In this document: piece after piece, positions 6,861 through 13,489 of the stretch | Layout: each line of letters begins with the position of its first letter | How positions within the stretch are numbered: position 1 is the first letter of the stretch | Source: Methylococcaceae bacterium | GTDB lineage: Bacteria > Pseudomonadota > Gammaproteobacteria > Methylococcales > Methylomonadaceae | DNA: 13,489 nucleotides | Reading direction: 5' to 3' | NCBI GenBank assembly: GCA_021647585.1 | Contig: JAKIUK010000093.1 | Span: 1-13,489, forward strand | Made by a program: the position numbers and the translations under genes | Notes under the pieces: generated by a model | The model's input: only the letters and a program-made list of their open reading frames with translations | What the model was told of the DNA's origin: nothing | Database searches by the model: none

Positions 6861-7199
6861 TCAACTGTCATCTTTTTTGGCACAATGAGTACATTGACTG
6901 GAAAAAGGGGTGTTGTTTAAACGTTCTTTTTTTATCGCTTGACCACAGCTTAAACAAATACCATACGTTCCTTTATCAATGCGTGATATAGCCTGTTGAA
7001 TTTTTTCTATTTCAATTCGAGCTTCATTTTCCAATGAATCTGGAGACTCATCATTATCCTTTCCAGTTATCGGTTGTTCAAAATCCTTAGCTATATGCTC
7101 ATCTAATTGCTTCACATTATCAGTAATTTTTTCCAGCCGCTCATCAAGGTCTTCAAGCATATCGATGAGATTTTCACGTACATATTTAAAATCTTCCAT
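6861..7199 (-). CDS. DksA/TraR-type C4 zinc-finger protein
   Basis: The 112-residue protein has an N-terminal coiled-coil-like acidic helix (about 5-40) and a C-terminal zinc finger of the DksA/TraR family. GTYGICLSCGQAIKKERL starts at 77, with the four zinc-binding cysteines at 82, 85, 103 and 106. Relatives bind RNA polymerase through the secondary channel and adjust initiation, often with ppGpp. The coiled-coil tip lacks the DxxDA motif that E. coli DksA needs for activity (the equivalent region reads DFEQPITGKDND), so it is not a simple DksA replacement. Regulatory or stress-related action is inferred. The ATG at 7199 follows GAGG with very short spacing. It is divergent from the moxR-like gene. 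Confidence 0.85.
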   Translation of the reverse strand: MEDFKYVRENLIDMLEDLDERLEKITDNVKQLDEHIAKDFEQPITGKDNDESPDSLENEARIEIEKIQQAISRIDKGTYGICLSCGQAIKKERLNNTPFSSQCTHCAKKDDS

Positions 7200-7229
7200 A
7201 ACCTCGTTTCTCTAGTTTTTTCAAACTAT

Positions 7230-7258
7230 ATTTTATCGAGTCTTGATGGACTCTACAA
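7230..7258 (-). promoter_or_regulatory. Candidate sigma-70 promoter of the DksA/TraR-type gene
   Basis: On the minus strand TTGTAG (7258-7253) is followed after exactly 17 bases by TAAAAT (7235-7230), placing a start point about 20-25 bases before the ATG. The spacer holds a small inverted repeat, gagtc-ttgatg-gactc (7238-7253), that could be an operator but is short enough to be chance. Confidence 0.4.
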
Positions 7259-7348
7259 TTAAATCATGGGCATAAATATATTTCTTCTATACTAAAATGG
7301 ATACTTTTGTTGCAAAGCAAACTTTTTTTATAAATATAAAACCGCATT

Positions 7349-8254
7349 ATGGAAAATGTATTAAAACCATTACTGGATTCTGCCAATAGCATCATTTTAG
7401 GTAAAGAGCAGCAGCTTAAATTGGCCGTTTGCTGTTTATTAGCAAAAGGTCATTTGCTCATTGAAGATATTCCCGGCGTTGGCAAAACAACGCTATCGCA
7501 TACTTTGGCCAGGTTATTGGGTTTAAATTATCAGCGCATTCAATTTACCAGCGATATTTTGCCCGCAGATATTATTGGCGCTTCGATATTTGATGTGGAA
7601 AATGCACGATTTGAATTTCACCCGGGCCCCCTGTTTAATCAAATGATACTGGCCGATGAAATTAATCGATCCACTCCCAAAGCACAAAGCGCTTTACTGG
7701 AAGCGATGGAAGAGCATCAAGTAACAGTAGAAGGTAAAACCTACGATTTACCTCGTCCTTTTTTTGTTATTGCGACCCAAAATCCATCACATCAAATCGG
7801 AACTTTCCCCCTGCCAGAATCTCAACTAGATCGTTTTTTAATGCGCATAGAACTTGGCTATCCGGATAAGCGGGCAGAACGGAAATTATTAGTGGGCAGG
7901 CATCGCTATAGTTTAATTGAAGAGTTGTCCGTGCAATTAGAGCCAAAGCAATTGGCTAATATTCAGCAACAGGTTACAGAAGTGCACGCGTCTTCCGCCT
8001 TGCTTGATTATCTTCAGGATTTGATTGCGTACACTCGTGAATCAACAGACTATCACTGTGGGTTATCTCCAAGAGCCGGGCTGGCATTATTAACAGCAGC
8101 AAAAGCCTGGACATATATGGATGGCAGAAATGCTGTTTTACCTGATGATATTCAAGCGGTATTGCCTTCTGTCGCTGGACATCGATTACGTTCAGGGAGT
8201 ACGGATTCAGACTCGATTGTTGCACCGTTACTTAATAATGTAGCCGTTTCCTAA
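7349..8254 (+). CDS. MoxR-family AAA+ ATPase
   Basis: This 301-residue protein has the complete MoxR AAA+ core. Walker A is GVGKTT (43-48), Walker B MILADEIN (99-106, Asp103/Glu104), sensor 1 IATQNP (141-146), the arginine-finger region LDRFLMR (160-166) and sensor 2 GLSPRAGLAL (238-247). MoxR ATPases act as chaperones that help mature or remodel protein complexes, usually with partners encoded alongside. Here the stop is one base before the GTG of a DUF58 gene and a transglutaminase-like membrane protein follows, a widespread three-gene arrangement. No clear Shine-Dalgarno precedes the ATG. A possible promoter (TTGTTG 7307-7312, TATAAA 7329-7334) would give a near-leaderless mRNA, and TATACT at 7288-7293 is another -10 candidate. 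Confidence 0.93.
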   Translation: MENVLKPLLDSANSIILGKEQQLKLAVCCLLAKGHLLIEDIPGVGKTTLSHTLARLLGLNYQRIQFTSDILPADIIGASIFDVENARFEFHPGPLFNQMILADEINRSTPKAQSALLEAMEEHQVTVEGKTYDLPRPFFVIATQNPSHQIGTFPLPESQLDRFLMRIELGYPDKRAERKLLVGRHRYSLIEELSVQLEPKQLANIQQQVTEVHASSALLDYLQDLIAYTRESTDYHCGLSPRAGLALLTAAKAWTYMDGRNAVLPDDIQAVLPSVAGHRLRSGSTDSDSIVAPLLNNVAVS

Positions 8255-8255
8255 A

Positions 8256-9215
8256 GTGAGTTTAAGTTTAAAACAACGTTTTCACCGCTCTCGTTTTATT
8301 AAAGGTGAAAAGGCGACAGACAAAAGCATTACATTAAGTCATAGACGTATTTTTATTTTACCAACACAACGTGGCTTAGGTTTTGTGATTTTAATTACTC
8401 TGTTATTGTTAATCGCATTTGTTTATAACAATAATATGGTCTATCTATTGGCGTTTATTTTAGCCAGTGTTTTTTTTGTCACTATTCTCCATAGCTTCAA
8501 ATCTTTAGCGGGCCTGGTTTTAACTCAGGGCCATAGCCAGGCTGTTTTTTCTGGGGAAGCTGCGGGGTTTGATATTGTAATTAACAATCCGAATAACGTT
8601 CAACGCTTTAATTTGCAGGCAAGTTTAGATAGGACTGTAAATTTCACTTTAGTGGAACAAGAAAAAAAAAGTATTACACTCTATGCTGTTACGCAACAAA
8701 GAGGATGGCATAATATTGATACCGTTACCTTATCAAGTACTTATCCTTTGGGATTATTTCGTGCTTGGTCACCGCTACGTTTTGCTGCAAAAACATTGGT
8801 TTATCCAAAACCCAATATTGAGGAAATACCTTTTCCTGAAACCGAAGTTGATCAAGCTCAAGAACAATCTCCAACACTGGCAAACAAGAAAACAAAGGGC
8901 AGTGATGATTTTTATGGTCTTAAAGAATATCAGGCCGGTGACCCTATCAAGCACATACACTGGAAAGCATTTGCCAAAGGCCAGGGTTTGTTTAGCAAGC
9001 AATACGGTGGCGAAAGTCTGGTCGAACTATGGTTGAATTATGATCAGACACCTGGAAATAATGATGAACAACGTTTAAGTCAATTATGTCGCTGGGTTAT
9101 TGATGCAGAAAATGCAGGTTTGCTTTATGGTTTTACAATTCCCGGTGTTAAATTGGAGCCCGGTTATGGCAAAGCACATTATGAAAAATGTCTGCAAGCA
9201 TTGGCTTTGTTCTAA
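8256..9215 (+). CDS. DUF58 domain membrane protein
   Basis: The 319-residue protein starts with GTG one base after the moxR-like stop, which implies translational coupling. Two adjacent hydrophobic helices at about 41-57 and 61-79 form an N-terminal hairpin anchor. A beta-rich region follows, and the DUF58 signature lies at 216-239 (GSDDFYGLKEYQAGDPIKHI, then HWKAFAK). DUF58 proteins often have a von Willebrand A-like fold and are genetically tied to MoxR ATPases. The molecular function is not established. The C-terminal half is probably cytoplasmic and a likely substrate or partner of the ATPase (inference). Confidence 0.9.
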   Translation: MSLSLKQRFHRSRFIKGEKATDKSITLSHRRIFILPTQRGLGFVILITLLLLIAFVYNNNMVYLLAFILASVFFVTILHSFKSLAGLVLTQGHSQAVFSGEAAGFDIVINNPNNVQRFNLQASLDRTVNFTLVEQEKKSITLYAVTQQRGWHNIDTVTLSSTYPLGLFRAWSPLRFAAKTLVYPKPNIEEIPFPETEVDQAQEQSPTLANKKTKGSDDFYGLKEYQAGDPIKHIHWKAFAKGQGLFSKQYGGESLVELWLNYDQTPGNNDEQRLSQLCRWVIDAENAGLLYGFTIPGVKLEPGYGKAHYEKCLQALALF

Positions 9216-9241
9216 CTTTATTTTGATGTATAAAAAATGTG

Positions 9242-9310
9242 TGTCATTTTGAGCGAATGCAAAAAATCTTAAGCCTTAGAGCAAGATCTCTCCCTCTGGT
9301 CGAGATGACA
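9242..9310. repeat. Short palindromic repeat with tgtcat ends between the DUF58 gene and tgpA
   Basis: The unit begins tgtcattttgagcgaatg and ends tccctctggtcgagatgaca; the ends are imperfect inverted repeats. The right end matches 6791-6810 at 17 of 20 bases, so this is a dispersed intergenic repeat. The wider gap 9216-9389 holds nothing else recognised. Genes of this cluster usually abut, so the repeat has probably been inserted into the operon. Confidence 0.55.
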
Positions 9311-9389
9311 TACTCTGTTTTTTATAACATTACCCGTCAATTTAAACTTTTAGATTCACTAGGTTTTTAACTGAATATTTTATGTTTAA

Positions 9390-11369
9390 GTGGGGCGATT
9401 AAAGGTAAATGATATGGTATTAGACGTTAATCAACGCATACTTGTTTTCTTATTGGTTTCGATTGGTTTGATTACATTACCGCACATAAACCATATGCCG
9501 ATGACTGTGTTTTCTTTTTTCAGTTTGCTACTGATCTGGCGTTTTGTTTGCGTATGGAAAACAAACTATTTGCCTAATAAGATAATTATATTGTTATTAG
9601 TTATTGTTGCTGTTGTTTTACTTTATACACAGCACAAAGGTTTCCTGGGTAGAGATGCCGGAACCAATTTATTTGTTACCGCATTAGGGCTTAAATTACT
9701 GGAAATTAAAAAAGAAAGAGATCTTTATCTCATTTCTTATTTGGCATTTATTGTGGCATCGACACAATTTCTTTATCAACAAAGCATTTTAATGGCTGGC
9801 TATATCTTGTTTGTATGCTGTGTATTAATAGCAACTCTAGTTTCGATCAATAGCCAGAAGGCAGCAACAGTATCTGCTTTAAAAACGGCGACACTAATTA
9901 TCTTTCAAGCACTTCCCATCAGTATCGTGTTGTTTGTTTTGTTTCCCAGAGTTGAAGCACCGCGATGGATGTTGTTTAATCATCAAAATACAGCCATCAG
10001 TGGCTTGAGTGATAGTCTTGAACCAGGGTCCATCAGTCGCTTAGGACTATCTGATGAACTGGTATTCAGGGTAAAATTTGCAGGCAAAATACCGCCGCCA
10101 AATCAGCGCTATTGGAGGGGCCCTGTTTTTTCCTGGACCAATGGTAAACGTTGGACAGAAAGCAAAAATCTATTTTTTAAAAAAAATCAGCATAAAGTGA
10201 CTTATACGGGTGAGTCCTATCAATATACTTTAATGATGGAACCTCAGGACAAACGCTGGGTGTTTGCATTAGATATGCCATCTTTATATCCTGACTCGGT
10301 AACAAAAAATGCACTTTATCAGTTAATTAATAAAGATAATCCAGGTAAACGCGCCGCATACAAAATCACTTCTTTTTCACAATATAACACCGGAGATATT
10401 ACTAAAACTGAGCGTAAGGACAATCTGCAATTACCTTCTGATCCTTCCGAAAAAATCATCCATCTGGTGACTCAACTTCAGGGTTTTGAAGCGCCTGCAG
10501 AAAGGTTTATTCAATCTGTTTTGAGCCATTTTAAAAATGAAAATTTCTACTACACATTAACGCCCCCATTAATGGAAGAGAATCCCATCGAAACATTTTT
10601 ATTTGATACCCGTTACGGTTTTTGTAGTCATTATGCCACGGCCTTTGTCTATTTAATGCGCGTTGCAGGATTGCCTGCAAGAGTTGTTGCTGGATACCAA
10701 GGCGGTGAACATAATAAAGTCGGAGGTTTTTTAGAAGTCAGACAGGCTAATGCTCATGCCTGGGCCGAGGTATGGTTAAAAAATAAAGGTTGGACACGTT
10801 TTGACCCAACCGCTGCTATTGCACCTGAACGTGTTGAACAAGATGTCAATATTGATCTGCAAATTGCTACCGGGTTAGTAAATTTTAGCCCTGCAAATAT
10901 AAATGTAAGCAGAGCCTTGTCCTGGATGAAAAGTGCTAAACAGCTTTGGAGTGGTATTGATTATAGTTGGCAGCGGTGGGTGATTAATTACAGCACGGTG
11001 AATCAGTCAAAATTTTTATCTTCTTTGGGTATTAATAACATTAGCTCTATGGTGCAATGGCTTGTTGCTTCCATAGCGCTGATTACTTGCATTTTGGCAT
11101 GGACTATTTTTAAAACCCGACAGACTAAAATAGCGGAAGAGTTAATCCTGTATCAGCGCTACTGCAAAAAATTAGCTAGGGCAGGCGTTTATAAAAAGGC
11201 AGGAGAAACAGCAATTAACTTTTCGATACGAGTACAACATCTACGCCCTGATATTGCAGAGGAAGTTAAAAAAATTACAGCTATTTATATCAGGTTAAGA
11301 TATGAACAAAATCTGGCCAAAGAAGATTTTATTTTACTGAAAAACAAAGTTGCCAGTTTTAAAGCTTGA
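9390..11369 (+). CDS. tgpA: TgpA-type transmembrane transglutaminase-like protein
   Basis: The protein has several N-terminal membrane helices (DUF3488-type, about 15-185) and a large periplasmic region. This carries a transglutaminase core with a complete Cys-His-Asp triad: Cys412 in RYGFCSHYATAF, His456 in NAHAWAEVW and Asp472 in WTRFDPTA. A further helix follows at 555-573, with a cytoplasmic C-terminal DUF4129-like tail. P. aeruginosa TgpA has this layout and is essential there; the substrate of the periplasmic domain is unsettled. The order MoxR-DUF58-TgpA supports one functional module. The longest frame starts at a GTG (9390). The ATG at 9414 is a better start: AAAGG at 9401-9405 is 8 bases upstream and the protein then begins MVLDVNQRILVFLL. 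The full form is 659 residues, the shorter 651. Confidence 0.93.
   Translation: MGRLKVNDMVLDVNQRILVFLLVSIGLITLPHINHMPMTVFSFFSLLLIWRFVCVWKTNYLPNKIIILLLVIVAVVLLYTQHKGFLGRDAGTNLFVTALGLKLLEIKKERDLYLISYLAFIVASTQFLYQQSILMAGYILFVCCVLIATLVSINSQKAATVSALKTATLIIFQALPISIVLFVLFPRVEAPRWMLFNHQNTAISGLSDSLEPGSISRLGLSDELVFRVKFAGKIPPPNQRYWRGPVFSWTNGKRWTESKNLFFKKNQHKVTYTGESYQYTLMMEPQDKRWVFALDMPSLYPDSVTKNALYQLINKDNPGKRAAYKITSFSQYNTGDITKTERKDNLQLPSDPSEKIIHLVTQLQGFEAPAERFIQSVLSHFKNENFYYTLTPPLMEENPIETFLFDTRYGFCSHYATAFVYLMRVAGLPARVVAGYQGGEHNKVGGFLEVRQANAHAWAEVWLKNKGWTRFDPTAAIAPERVEQDVNIDLQIATGLVNFSPANINVSRALSWMKSAKQLWSGIDYSWQRWVINYSTVNQSKFLSSLGINNISSMVQWLVASIALITCILAWTIFKTRQTKIAEELILYQRYCKKLARAGVYKKAGETAINFSIRVQHLRPDIAEEVKKITAIYIRLRYEQNLAKEDFILLKNKVASFKA
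9401..9405 (+). promoter_or_regulatory. Ribosome-binding site favouring the ATG at 9414
   Basis: AAAGG lies eight bases before the in-frame ATG at 9414-9416 and inside the longer GTG-started frame. It supports the shorter TgpA-like protein. Confidence 0.45.
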
Positions 11370-11401
11370 ATGTATGTAATTAACAACGAATCAGGTTATT
11401 G

Positions 11402-12466
11402 CTAGTTTTCTTCAACATCTATATATTCTTCTTTAATAGCAAGAATAGCAGGGAGAGAATTGATAAATATTTTTACCAAATGAGGATCAAAATGTTCACC
11501 AGATTCTTTGCTGAGGAGGTCTAATATTTTTTCCAAAGGCCATGCTTCTTTATAAGGTCTTTTCATTGATAAAGCATCAAATACATCTGCTAATGCAACA
11601 ATACGTCCTAGAATGGGTATTTTTTGTCCTACCAATGCATAAGGGTAACCCGTTCCGTTCCATTTTTCATGATGTGATAAAGCAATTGTTTTGGCAAACT
11701 TCATAACACGTGCATTACTTCTACCCAGAATTTCAGCACCAATGGTAGTGTGTAATTTCATTAATTCGAATTCTTCTTTATCAAGTTTTCCTTTTTTTAG
11801 CAAAATAGTATCGGATACCCCTATTTTGCCAATATCGTGCATAGGGGCAGCATGTTGTATCACATCAAGTTCATCATTTCTAAAGCCATATTGTTCCGCG
11901 ATTATTCTGGAAAACCAACCCACTCTGACTGTGTGTTTGGCAGTATCCATATCTCTGTATTCAGCGGCATATGACAAGCAGTCAAGTACTTCAAATTGAG
12001 ATTTTTCAATTTTTCGGGTTCTTTCTAGTATTGTTTTTTCTAGGGTATTATTGTATTTTGCTAACAGTTTTTGTGATAGGTGCATTTCCAGTAAATTGGA
12101 AACACGACAAAGTGCTTCCGCTTCATCAAATGGTTTTTCCAAAAAATCACTTGCACCTTTAGTCAGGGCTTTTAATCGTGTTTCTCTATCTTTTAAAACA
12201 GTTAAAATTAGAATAGGTGGATGAATTTCTTTTGCTACTGTGGCAAACTCATCCATAACCTGAAAACCATTTAACTGAGGCATGTTAATATCCAACAAAA
12301 TCAGGTCAAAATCTTTTTCCTGATAAAGCGCAACCGCCTTGGTAGGAGAACTTATTCCAGTTACATCAGTAAATCCTTCTAACAGCTCCTGTAAAATTTC
12401 AACATTTACCGGTTCATCATCAACAATCAGTATGGACGCTGCTTTAATATCTTGTCCTATATGCAA
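11402..12466 (-). CDS. Response regulator with HD-GYP cyclic-di-GMP phosphodiesterase domain (RpfG-like)
   Basis: The receiver domain (about 10-130) has the acid pair Asp16/Asp17, phosphoacceptor Asp59 in LLDINMP, Thr89 and Lys111 in EKPFD. A coiled linker (135-158) leads to an HD-GYP domain with the metal-binding set intact: His178, HDIGKIG (210-216), His239, SHHEKWNGTGYP (264-275) and Asp294. This predicts an active phosphodiesterase hydrolysing cyclic-di-GMP, controlled by phosphorylation from an unlinked histidine kinase. The start is TTG at 12466. AGGGGA (12473-12478) six bases upstream supports it and overlaps the nfeD stop. With a 10-base gap it is the last gene of the qmcA-nfeD operon. 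It converges on tgpA with a 32-base gap in which no terminator is evident. Confidence 0.93.
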   Translation of the reverse strand: MHIGQDIKAASILIVDDEPVNVEILQELLEGFTDVTGISSPTKAVALYQEKDFDLILLDINMPQLNGFQVMDEFATVAKEIHPPILILTVLKDRETRLKALTKGASDFLEKPFDEAEALCRVSNLLEMHLSQKLLAKYNNTLEKTILERTRKIEKSQFEVLDCLSYAAEYRDMDTAKHTVRVGWFSRIIAEQYGFRNDELDVIQHAAPMHDIGKIGVSDTILLKKGKLDKEEFELMKLHTTIGAEILGRSNARVMKFAKTIALSHHEKWNGTGYPYALVGQKIPILGRIVALADVFDALSMKRPYKEAWPLEKILDLLSKESGEHFDPHLVKIFINSLPAILAIKEEYIDVEEN

Positions 12467-12472
12467 ACTATG

Positions 12473-12478
12473 TCCCCT
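12473..12478 (-). promoter_or_regulatory. Ribosome-binding site for the TTG start of the response regulator
   Basis: On the minus strand AGGGGA lies six bases before TTG at 12466-12464 and overlaps the TAG of the upstream NfeD gene. This supports the rare TTG start and translational coupling. Confidence 0.6.
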
Positions 12479-12935
12479 ATTCGGTTTTATCTCGGACTAA
12501 CACTACTTCAAATAAAGCACCATTTGCAGCGGTCACTCTAACTTTCGAATCTAACGGACAATCTTCTCCCTGAACCGTCCAGATTGAATCATCAACCTTG
12601 ATTTTTCCACGGCCATTTTCAATGGCTTCAATGAGAGAAAAGGTTCTACCAACATACTGAGCACCCCGCTTGTTGAGCAAAGGATGATCTGTTTCAGGTC
12701 GATGTTTAATACCATAACGACGCCAAATATAGATGGATGCAATGGATAATAATGCAAAAACTAATAACTGTATTTCCAGGACGGTAGATGGGAACAGGAA
12801 TAACACTGACCCAACAATAATACTGGATAGGGATAACCACAGAAAAAAGAATCCAGGCGCCAGTATTTCTATGCATAATAGAAATACTGCGAGTACCCAC
12901 CAATACCAAAAAACTATTTCCAGCTCAGCCATCAT
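12477..12935 (-). CDS. NfeD-family membrane protein (YbbJ-like)
   Basis: This short NfeD protein (152 residues) has three hydrophobic helices (about 8-26, 30-48, 54-71) followed by a cytoplasmic OB-fold domain starting near NKRGAQYVGRTF (88-99) and running to the C-terminus. NfeD proteins are nearly always encoded beside an SPFH/stomatin-like partner and are thought to modulate it in membrane microdomains. Here the qmcA stop overlaps the first ATG (TAATG). The protein begins with two Met codons. AAGGA is only two bases from the first but five from the second, so 12932 is the likelier start. It corresponds in position and size to E. coli YbbJ. Confidence 0.9.
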   Translation of the reverse strand: MMAELEIVFWYWWVLAVFLLCIEILAPGFFFLWLSLSSIIVGSVLFLFPSTVLEIQLLVFALLSIASIYIWRRYGIKHRPETDHPLLNKRGAQYVGRTFSLIEAIENGRGKIKVDDSIWTVQGEDCPLDSKVRVTAANGALFEVVLVRDKTE

Positions 12936-13489
12936 TATCCTTTTTTGGTCATTGCTTCTTTTGCCAGTTCACCGATGCCGCCTAATGCCCCTATGACACT
13001 GCTGGCTTCCAGGGGCATAAGAATCAACTTACTGTTATCAGCAGATGCAATATCTTTAAGAGATTCAATATATTTTTGTGCTACAAAATAGTTAATTGCC
13101 TGAATATCTCCTTTAGCGATGGCTTCAGAAACCATTGTCGTTGCATTGGCTTCCGCCTGAGCTAAACGCTCTCTGGCATCAGCATCTCTGAAAGCGGCTT
13201 CTTTACGTCCTTCTGCATCAAGAATGGCTCCCTGTTTTTCACCTTCTGCACGTAATATTTCTGCCTGTCTCAAGCCTTCCGCTTCAAGAATAGATGCTCT
13301 TTTTTCACGCTCGGCTTTCATTTGTCTTCCCATCGCTTCAACTAGATCTCTGGGAGGCGCAATATCTTTAATTTCGATTCGAGTGACCTTGATTCCCCAT
13401 GGAGTTGTAGCATCGTCCACCACATGTAACAATCTAGCATTTATATCATCTCTTTTGGATAACAGTTCATCCAGATCCATAGAACCCAT
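12935..13489 (-). CDS. qmcA: SPFH/stomatin-family protein QmcA (5' end outside the window)
   Basis: The last 184 codons of a QmcA (YbbK) homologue are present. They start inside the SPFH domain (residues like ELLSKRDDINARLL, then TPWGIKVTRIEIKDI) and continue through a long Ala/Glu-rich coiled coil (about 55-115) with repeated ILEAEG-type units to a C-terminal segment with AQKYIESL and LMPLEASS. E. coli QmcA is about 305 residues, so about 120 are missing beyond base 13489; the ATG at the edge is internal, not the start. SPFH proteins form ring-shaped membrane assemblies linked to protease or membrane quality control. Its stop overlaps the NfeD start. Confidence 0.92.
   Translation of the reverse strand: MGSMDLDELLSKRDDINARLLHVVDDATTPWGIKVTRIEIKDIAPPRDLVEAMGRQMKAEREKRASILEAEGLRQAEILRAEGEKQGAILDAEGRKEAAFRDADARERLAQAEANATTMVSEAIAKGDIQAINYFVAQKYIESLKDIASADNSKLILMPLEASSVIGALGGIGELAKEAMTKKG

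Noticed and set aside
7974..9036. ORFs in other frames over the MoxR and DUF58 genes
   Set aside because: They overlap well-supported coding sequence with complete motifs and show no family features.

Overview
The window is chromosomal DNA of an AT-rich gammaproteobacterium. The gene order mnmG-rsmG-parA-parB, a QmcA/YbbJ-type SPFH-NfeD pair and a MoxR-DUF58-TgpA cluster all fit that class. A methylotroph-like lineage is possible from general impression, but nothing in the sequence settles the genus.

Layout. Bases 1-2150 are a gene-poor, repeat-rich stretch. They hold three separate foldback elements with terminal inverted repeats (1-262, about 432-596, 1696-1859) and a lipoprotein gene on the minus strand that resembles delta-class carbonic anhydrases. 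That gene is broken by a one-base frameshift near 827, and its conserved C-terminus continues in another frame to 656. Bases 2151-6293 are a tightly packed minus-strand operon, mnmG, rsmG, parA, parB (tRNA modification, 16S rRNA methylation, chromosome segregation), whose genes overlap or abut. The ATP synthase operon that often follows parB in this class is not present here. Bases 6294-6860 hold the divergent upstream region of mnmG (with a lone end of the first foldback element), a small basic-protein gene whose 3' end has been reshaped by a palindrome and a repeat insertion, and a composite repeat.

At 6861-7199 (minus) is a small DksA/TraR-type zinc-finger protein. Divergent from it runs a plus-strand cluster: MoxR AAA+ ATPase (7349), DUF58 protein (8256) and TgpA-type membrane transglutaminase (9390 or 9414). 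These three families commonly occur together, probably as a chaperone and membrane-protein module acting at the cell envelope. A short palindromic repeat separates the DUF58 gene from tgpA.

Facing this cluster is a minus-strand operon that enters from beyond the right edge: qmcA (SPFH/stomatin family, 5' end outside the window), an NfeD protein and a response regulator with an HD-GYP cyclic-di-GMP phosphodiesterase output domain. Their stops and starts overlap or are about 10 bases apart, which suggests that a membrane-microdomain pair is co-transcribed with a c-di-GMP signalling protein.

No rRNA, tRNA, CRISPR array, complete parS site or consensus DnaA-box cluster was seen. No clearly new biological system was found. 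The most unusual material is the set of unrelated foldback elements and their effects on neighbouring genes.
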